DNA from: Methanomassiliicoccales archaeon PtaB.Bin134
Lineage (GTDB): Archaea > Thermoplasmatota > Thermoplasmata > Methanomassiliicoccales > UBA472
Direction of reading: 5' to 3'
Assembly: GCA_002067045.1 (NCBI GenBank)
Contig: MVPZ01000083.1
Span: forward strand, 1 to 7,198
DNA length: 7,198 nt
Positions 1 through 4,594 of the stretch are shown here, one piece after another. The notes beneath the pieces were generated by a model that made no database searches, had not been told where the DNA came from, and was given only the letters and a program-made list of their open reading frames with translations. Each line of letters opens with the position of its first letter. Positions within the stretch are counted from its first letter, which is position 1. Made by a program: the position numbers and the translations under genes.

Positions 1-366
1 GATGAGGCGCTCCACCTCCTCGGTCTGGGGGCCATCGAACGCGCTGCCGTCCTGGTTCCACATCTTCACCCCGTTGTACTCCGGGGGATTGTGCGAGGCG
101 GTGACCATGAGCCCGCAGTCGAAGTGGGAGGCGGCGTAGGCCAGGGTTGGAGTGGGGACCATGCCCGCGCGGTACGGCTCGGCTCCGGCCTCGATCAGGC
201 CGGCCACCAGGGCGTTCAGGACCAGGTCCCCGCTGGTCCGGGGGTCCTTGGCCAGGACCACGCATCCGAACATGCTGCCCACCGCCCGGCCGATGCGCAC
301 GCCCAGCTCGGCGTCTATGTCCTTACCGATCAATCCGCGTATGCCCGAGGAACCGAAGAGACCCAT
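1..366 (-). CDS. Phosphohexomutase (phosphomannomutase / phosphoglucosamine mutase family), N-terminal part, cut by window edge
   Basis: The visible 122 residues are the N-terminal part of an alpha-D-phosphohexomutase, which interconverts hexose 1- and 6-phosphates (glucose, mannose or glucosamine) through a phosphoserine. The family signatures are clear. The protein opens MGLFGSSGIRG, like the LFGTSGIRG start of archaeal members. It then has KDPRTSG at about residues 40-46 and the active-site loop TASHNPPEYNG at about 89-99, where Ser91 would be the phosphorylated residue. The rest of the protein (the family is usually about 430-460 residues) lies left of the window. The ATG at 364-366 is chosen because the family-conserved N terminus starts there; a GGAAGGA stretch precedes it at 372-378. 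Which sugar it uses cannot be told from this part; archaeal members are often bifunctional. It is transcribed away from the small gene at 622. The product probably feeds sugar-nucleotide and glycan synthesis. Confidence 0.93.
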   Translation of the reverse strand, partial: MGLFGSSGIRGLIGKDIDAELGVRIGRAVGSMFGCVVLAKDPRTSGDLVLNALVAGLIEAGAEPYRAGMVPTPTLAYAASHFDCGLMVTASHNPPEYNGVKMWNQDGSAFDGPQTEEVERLI

Positions 367-392
367 CGCGATCCTTCCGTTATCCCGGCACG

Positions 393-405
393 GCCATATA
401 ATCCC
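393..405 (-). promoter_or_regulatory. Putative TATA box for the phosphohexomutase gene
   Basis: Read on the minus strand, the sequence is GGATTATATGG, an AT-rich island in GC-rich DNA. Its centre lies about 33 nt upstream of the ATG at 366. Archaeal transcription usually starts about 25 nt below the box centre, so this predicts a leader of only several nucleotides. A GGAAGGA just before the ATG would then be largely excluded from the transcript. The assignment is by position and composition only. Confidence 0.4.
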
Positions 406-545
406 TGCCCCTCCAGACATGGCCAGCGTTTCAGCCAGACGGTCATTGGTGGCCGATCGGGGCGAGTTAATATCTGGGTGGAGAACGAGCTTAACGGACT
501 AAATATATAAGGAAAAATTAGGCTGGTCACCGTCCTTTATGCGAT

Positions 546-560
546 AAATTTTATATATAG
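546..560 (+). promoter_or_regulatory. Putative TATA box for the small basic protein gene
   Basis: AAATTTTATATATAG is a strong AT-rich box in the 255-bp gap between divergent genes (367-621). With a start about 25 nt downstream, transcription would begin near 580, leaving a leader of about 40 nt that contains the GGAGGT ribosome binding site. Another AT box (AAATATATAA, 501-510) lies further upstream and could serve either strand. I see no RNA gene or convincing protein in the rest of the gap. Confidence 0.5.
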
Positions 561-609
561 AATATTTCCATTACTTACTGGATAACAGGCCAGATTGGTC
601 GATTATCGC

Positions 610-615
610 GGAGGT
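610..615 (+). promoter_or_regulatory. Shine-Dalgarno site that fixes the start of the small gene
   Basis: GGAGGT lies 6 nt before the ATG at 622. This favours that ATG over the in-frame TTG at 595, which would place the ribosome binding site inside the coding region. Confidence 0.75.
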
Positions 616-621
616 AGTTCT

Positions 622-846
622 ATGGTGATGGAGAAAATCAGCTTGGACAAGGCCAAGGACATCGCGAAGAAGAAGGGTCTCAAGCCCGGTCGCGTCAAGG
701 GCACTAACGGAATTCAGTTCACGAAGGGCAACAACGCGAGGCTGGAGATCGTCTCTTGGGAGGAGTTCGAGAAGACCCTCGGCAAGAGGAACCTCGCGGT
801 GTTCGAGAGCGGCGGCTGGATGAAGATAATGAAGAAGACCAAGTAA
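622..846 (+). CDS. Small basic protein of unknown function (74 aa)
   Basis: I do not recognise a named family. The 74-residue product begins MVMEKISLDKAKD. It contains 15 lysines and 3 arginines against 8 acidic residues, so it is strongly basic. A lysine-rich N-terminal helix-like stretch (residues about 4-21) is followed by a Gly/Asn-containing segment (RVKGTNG, FTKGNN, residues 24-38). An acidic aromatic patch follows (SWEEFE, 45-50), and the protein ends with an ESGGWMKIMKKTK tail. There is no signal peptide, membrane segment or cysteine. The pattern resembles compact nucleic-acid-binding or ribosome-associated proteins, but this is only an impression. The TATA box and a well-spaced GGAGGT support it as a real monocistronic gene. 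It converges on the ppx gene, with 49 bp between the two stop codons. Confidence 0.8.
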   Translation: MVMEKISLDKAKDIAKKKGLKPGRVKGTNGIQFTKGNNARLEIVSWEEFEKTLGKRNLAVFESGGWMKIMKKTK

Positions 847-874
847 GGTCCTCTCTGACGATCATCCCAAACCC

Positions 875-891
875 TTTAATTCCTCCCTTTT
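875..891 (+). terminator. Possible weak pyrimidine-rich terminator after the small gene
   Basis: In the 49-bp convergent gap there is a pyrimidine-rich stretch with TTT and TTTT runs on the plus strand (875-877 and 888-891), the sort of T-tract that can stop archaeal RNA polymerase. It is short and has no hairpin. No comparable T-run is seen on the minus strand for the operon end. Confidence 0.25.
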
Positions 892-895
892 GCAC

Positions 896-2455
896 TCAGC
901 CCTCTATGCTGTTCAGCACCACCACCATCTCCTTCCCGAACGCTCTTTTGAAGGACTTGCGGTCCTCCTCCATGCGCCACATCTCCAGCTGGGGATCCCC
1001 GCAGGCGGTGACTATGAGCTTGACCGAGCGCTTGGCCGCCTTGGTGAAGCGCACCGCCTGCACCAGGTTGCAGTGCGAGCGGTCCAGGCTCTCGGCCATG
1101 CGCAGCAGGGTGGACAGCCTGATGACCGACTGCTGGTCCTTCTCGTCCAGGTCCCTCAGGTCCGCGGAGCGCATCTTCGGGGCCCGCTTGCGGTGGTACT
1201 TGGCCACGTTGGCCATGATCAGCACCTCCCGGTTCGAGAACCCCAGCAGCTCGGCGTGGCTGATTATGTAATGCGAGTGCATGTGGTGATCGTTGAAGGA
1301 GATGAAATCGCCCACGTCGTGCAGGAAGGCCGCGTGATGCAGCAGCTCCCTCTCCTTCTTTCCCATGGTGTGCAGACCCTTCTTGGCCGCGCTGTCGAAG
1401 AGCTCCAGGGCGATCGCGGTGACCCGGCGGGCGTGCTCCTCGTCCACCGAGCAGGCCCGTCCCAGCTGGATGACGCTGCGCTCCCTCACGGACAGCTCGC
1501 GGAACCCCGGGAACTCCTCCAGTCCTCCCAGGTAGTCCATGAGCATGCCGTCCCGCATGCCCCTCTGGCTGACCGCGACCTCGTTGAGGTGCAGCTCGTC
1601 CATGATGGTCTCCAGGATCACCGCCCCGGCCAGGATGATGTCCGCCCTCTCCGGGTTGATCCCCGGCACGCGGCGCCGGGCGGCCAGGTCCATCCCGGCC
1701 AGGGCGGGGATCAGCTTCTTCAGCTGGGCCCTGCGGATCACTCCAGGGCGGGAGCTGCCGTCCTGCCTCAGCAGGATCTCCGAAAGGTTCACCACCGTTC
1801 CGGAGCTGCCGAAGGCCAGGTTCACCTTGCTCTGCATTATCTCCCTCTTCGAGCGCACCAGGGAGCTCTTGACGTACTTGCGCATCCTGCCAAGCGCATC
1901 CTCGGGCACCGCCCCCTCCGGCTTCTTCACGAACATGCTGGTGAGACGTATGGCCCCCACCTTGAGGCTCTCCAGATAGGAGTACTCGGTCTGATCGCCC
2001 ACCGCCAGCTCGGTGCTCCCCCCTCCTATGTCCATGAACAGGGCGGTCTTCCGGCCGATGTGATGGCCGCTGGAGACCCCCAGGTAGATCAGCCTGGCCT
2101 CCTCCATGCCGGAGATTATCTGCAGCTCCAGGTCCGCCACCTCCCTGACCCGGTCCACCAGGTCCATGCGGTTGGCGGCCTCCCGGGTGGCCGAGGTGGC
2201 CATGGCCACGAACTCCGTGGCCCCGTAGGTCCGGGAAAGGTCGCAGAAGTTCTTGATCACCCTGACCGTGCGGTCCATGGCCTCCTCGGACAGCAGCCCG
2301 TCCTGGAACTCCTTCTCCCCCAGGCGGACCATCTCCTTCTGCTCGCTCAGCACGGTGTACGAACGGTTGGGGTTGATGCGCACCACCAGCAGCCTCGCGG
2401 AATTGGTCCCGATGTCCAGGAAGGCCACGGCCTTCCCCCTGTCCAGTTCAGTCAT
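896..2455 (-). CDS. ppx: Exopolyphosphatase / guanosine pentaphosphatase (Ppx/GppA family) with C-terminal HD domain
   Basis: This 519-residue protein has the length of full Ppx enzymes (E. coli PPX is about 513). PPX removes terminal phosphates from polyphosphate; relatives also hydrolyse pppGpp. Residues about 8-310 form the two-lobed ASKHA fold: FLDIGTNSARLLV (12-24), ATSATREA (86-93), SGMEEARLIYLG (115-126, with the catalytic glutamate), the phosphate loop DIGGGSTEL (142-150) and GSSGT (216-220). Residues about 320-519 form the HD-type helical domain with His341, His379-Asp380, His393, His421 and Asp458. An intact HD pair is notable, because E. coli PPX has HE at this position. The start is the ATG at 2453-2455: GGAGGG lies 9 nt upstream and the ASKHA fold follows at once. 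A start 30 codons upstream would add an unrelated tail inside the previous gene. The gene overlaps the fusion gene by 8 bp, which suggests translational coupling. PPX versus GppA specificity is inferred from the neighbouring ppk1. Confidence 0.92.
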   Translation of the reverse strand: MTELDRGKAVAFLDIGTNSARLLVVRINPNRSYTVLSEQKEMVRLGEKEFQDGLLSEEAMDRTVRVIKNFCDLSRTYGATEFVAMATSATREAANRMDLVDRVREVADLELQIISGMEEARLIYLGVSSGHHIGRKTALFMDIGGGSTELAVGDQTEYSYLESLKVGAIRLTSMFVKKPEGAVPEDALGRMRKYVKSSLVRSKREIMQSKVNLAFGSSGTVVNLSEILLRQDGSSRPGVIRRAQLKKLIPALAGMDLAARRRVPGINPERADIILAGAVILETIMDELHLNEVAVSQRGMRDGMLMDYLGGLEEFPGFRELSVRERSVIQLGRACSVDEEHARRVTAIALELFDSAAKKGLHTMGKKERELLHHAAFLHDVGDFISFNDHHMHSHYIISHAELLGFSNREVLIMANVAKYHRKRAPKMRSADLRDLDEKDQQSVIRLSTLLRMAESLDRSHCNLVQAVRFTKAAKRSVKLIVTACGDPQLEMWRMEEDRKSFKRAFGKEMVVVLNSIEG

Positions 2456-4592
2456 CGAAGCGCACCCTCCTTCCAAAGGTCCTCTCGAACTGCACCGCCT
2501 TGTAACCGCCCCACTCCCTTTCCAGGGCGAAGGGGCCCCGGCCAAGCAGCTTCAGCCTCAGCTCCTTCTTCCCGGCCTTGACCTTCAGGCCGGAGACCAC
2601 CGACCCATGTCCACGGTCCAGGGCGTCGGCCAGGGCCAGCAGGGAGGCCAGCCTGCGAACCACCTCCCTTTCCCGCTTCCTCAGGTCCTTGAAGACGCGG
2701 TCCCCGTCCCTGGGCGGCCGGCAGCCATGGTAGCGGGCCACGCAGGCCACCATCATCTTGGCCTTCCGGTCCAGGGGCAGGTCCGCGCCCATGATCAGGT
2801 CCAGGGCCCGGCGCTGATGGCCTTCCGCACCCTGGCTCAATCCAACATCGTGGGCCAGGGCCGCCAGCTCCAGCAGCTCCCTCTCCCTGCCTCCCAGCCG
2901 GTGCAATCCCCTGGTGTGGTCGAACAGCAGCATGGCCAGGGTCCTCACCTGCTCCACATGGGCCCAGTCCGGAGAGAGGCCGGAGGCCCATCGCCCCACC
3001 GCGCCCTGAGAGTCCGAGTTCCTTCCCTCGGCCAGGGCCGAGGCCAGGTCCTCCATCCCCATGGCGGCAACCTCCTCCGCGGCCGCCGCCGAATCATAGG
3101 CCACCCGGTACGCCCTCACATCCAGGGATGGGAAGTCCACCACCGCGTAGGAGGCCTCGGGGCCGTCCCTGGGCCTCCCCACGCTGCCCGGGTTCACGAA
3201 CAGCGTGCCGGACACCTTCTTGACCATGGGGATATGGGTATGGCCGACGACCACCAGGTCGGCATTGACCTCCGCGGCAAGCTCCTGGTAGCGGACGTCG
3301 GGGGTGCCGGGTAGCAGTTTCTCGGTCACCTCGCCCGGCGCGGCGTGGGTCATGTAGACCGTCCGGCCGCAAATGTCCAGCCGGACCTCCTCCGGAAGAT
3401 AGGCCAGCCATTCCCAGCCCCCCTCCCCCATGCGCTCGGCGGCCATGTCCACCTGGGCGTCTCCCCTGCCGCGACCATCCCTCCTCTCCAGGGCTGCCAT
3501 GTCGATGTTCCCCAGCACGCTCATGGTCTCCGAGCCCATGAGCAATGCCGCGGCCTCCTCCGGCCGGGGAAGGCCCATGGTATCGCCGGCGTTCAGTATG
3601 GCCGCCACCCCGATCTCCCGGGCGTGGGCCAGGACCGCCCTCAGCGCCGCCGGGTTGCCATGTACGTCCGAGATCAGGGCCACTTTCATCGGGCATACCT
3701 CCGCGTCGGAAACGCCCTTCAGCCTGGTCAGCAGCCTCTGGAAGAAGCGGTCCTGCTCCAGCTCTCCCCAGCTCTCCACCAGCTGCCCGTGCAGCTCCCT
3801 CCTCTTCTCCCCGAACTCCAGCTGCAGGCGGTCGAAGGCCGCGGAGGCCTCGGGGACCTCGCCCCTCATCTCCGGTATCCTCTGCAGCCACACGTCGCAG
3901 TCATGCAGCTCCCCCACCACATCCTGCAGCCCCTTCAGCCGATAGATCTCCTCCTCCAGCCGGCCCTCGTAGACCTCGCGGAAGGCCTCCAGGGCGTAGC
4001 GCAGGTGCTTTCCGGCTATGCGCAGGGCGTGATGCCCCCGCCAATCCTCGTATATAGGCACGGAATCGGCGTGGGACATCAGCTCGTCCACGGCCACCGC
4101 GGCGTGCGCATAGGCCGACGGGCGCAGGGCGGAGGCCTGGCCGGACCACTCCGCGCATCCCTCCAGTTCTCTGCGCAGCTCCAGGAGAGGACTCTTGCCC
4201 TGCAGGGCGTCCATGAGGGCGGCGATGTCCGGCTGCAGGGCGGCCCGCCGGCATCTCAGCACGTTTACGATCAGCGCCAGGCCCACCGCCTCCTCCCCCT
4301 CCCACTTCCGCCCCATCTTGGTCAGGATCTCGATCTGCACGTCCAGGTCCCTGGCCTGGCCCAGCGAGGAGGTGACCTCCTTCGCCGCCTCGCGCCAGCG
4401 CTTGCCCTTCCTGCCCTTGAAGCACTCCTGGAATATGCGCAGCGCCGAGCGCAGCCGGCGGGAGGCCACCCTCATGCGGTGCACGAACTCGATGTCCTCT
4501 CCCCTGCGCACTCCATCCGCCTCCGAGAACAGGGCCGACAGCCGTTCCCGGACCACCGTCCTGCCATACATGCACAGCTCATCCCGGCCCAT
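2448..4592 (-). CDS. CHAD / calcineurin-like metallophosphoesterase / HD-domain fusion protein (714 aa)
   Basis: Three domains lie in one reading frame. Residues about 1-290 form a CHAD domain, a duplicated helical bundle that binds polyphosphate through basic residues. The repeats show VHRMRVASRRLRSAL (37-51) and HHALRIAGKHLRYALEAF (187-204), plus GQARDLDV (78-85) and LHDCDV (229-234). Residues 302 to about 498 form a YfcE/MJ0936-type phosphoesterase with the full metal set: SDVHGN (308-313), NAGD (334-337), GN (361-362), THAAPG (415-420), GHTH (450-453) and NPGSVGRPRDG (467-477). Residues about 535-714 match the HD domain of PPX, with His545, His581-Asp582, His592, His622 and Asp659. The substrate is unknown. 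The start is the ATG at 4590-4592 (GGAGG 7 nt upstream), 2 bp after the ppk1 stop; a GTG at 4613 would overlap ppk1. The gene sits between ppk1 and ppx, so a role in polyphosphate binding and turnover is likely. An internal start at 3689 might also yield a phosphoesterase-HD product. Confidence 0.93.
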   Translation of the reverse strand: MGRDELCMYGRTVVRERLSALFSEADGVRRGEDIEFVHRMRVASRRLRSALRIFQECFKGRKGKRWREAAKEVTSSLGQARDLDVQIEILTKMGRKWEGEEAVGLALIVNVLRCRRAALQPDIAALMDALQGKSPLLELRRELEGCAEWSGQASALRPSAYAHAAVAVDELMSHADSVPIYEDWRGHHALRIAGKHLRYALEAFREVYEGRLEEEIYRLKGLQDVVGELHDCDVWLQRIPEMRGEVPEASAAFDRLQLEFGEKRRELHGQLVESWGELEQDRFFQRLLTRLKGVSDAEVCPMKVALISDVHGNPAALRAVLAHAREIGVAAILNAGDTMGLPRPEEAAALLMGSETMSVLGNIDMAALERRDGRGRGDAQVDMAAERMGEGGWEWLAYLPEEVRLDICGRTVYMTHAAPGEVTEKLLPGTPDVRYQELAAEVNADLVVVGHTHIPMVKKVSGTLFVNPGSVGRPRDGPEASYAVVDFPSLDVRAYRVAYDSAAAAEEVAAMGMEDLASALAEGRNSDSQGAVGRWASGLSPDWAHVEQVRTLAMLLFDHTRGLHRLGGRERELLELAALAHDVGLSQGAEGHQRRALDLIMGADLPLDRKAKMMVACVARYHGCRPPRDGDRVFKDLRKREREVVRRLASLLALADALDRGHGSVVSGLKVKAGKKELRLKLLGRGPFALEREWGGYKAVQFERTFGRRVRFDD
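2465..2470 (-). promoter_or_regulatory. Shine-Dalgarno site for ppx inside the upstream gene
   Basis: GGAGGG on the minus strand lies 9 nt before the ppx ATG at 2455 and inside the last codons of the fusion gene. Together with the 8-bp ATGACTGA overlap of start and stop codons it selects the ppx start and implies coupled translation. Confidence 0.7.
3687..3702 (-). promoter_or_regulatory. Internal Shine-Dalgarno plus ATG at the CHAD/phosphoesterase junction
   Basis: On the minus strand GGAGGT (3697-3702) lies 7 nt before an in-frame ATG (3687-3689). That ATG encodes the first residue of the phosphoesterase domain (MKVALISDVHGN, residue 302 of the fusion). This is exactly where a free-standing member of the family would begin. 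The arrangement could give an internal 413-residue product covering 2448-3689, or it could be a relic of a formerly separate gene. Confidence 0.55.
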
Positions 4593-4594
4593 GT

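Noticed and set aside
330..530. A 66-codon minus-strand frame overlapping the start of the phosphohexomutase
   Set aside because: It is in a different frame from the real gene, has no family features, and its start is in AT-rich promoter DNA without a ribosome binding site.
595..621. TTG start nine codons upstream for the small basic protein
   Set aside because: GGAGGT at 610-615 lies 6 nt before the ATG at 622, so the extension would cover the ribosome binding site; its residues add nothing family-like.
367..621. Possible RNA gene in the 255-bp gap
   Set aside because: I found no tRNA-like cloverleaf, long inverted repeat or riboswitch-like conserved element by eye; the gap is explained by two divergent promoters.
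2456..2545. A 30-codon N-terminal extension of ppx
   Set aside because: It lies inside the HD domain coding region of the fusion gene, while GGAGGG precedes the ATG at 2455 and the conserved fold begins directly after that ATG.
890..2581. A 563-codon open frame on the plus strand opposite ppx
   Set aside because: It is antisense to a clear Ppx/GppA gene. Its product is rich in His, Gln, Leu and Gly with no recognisable motif, which is typical of the shadow frame of a GC-rich gene.
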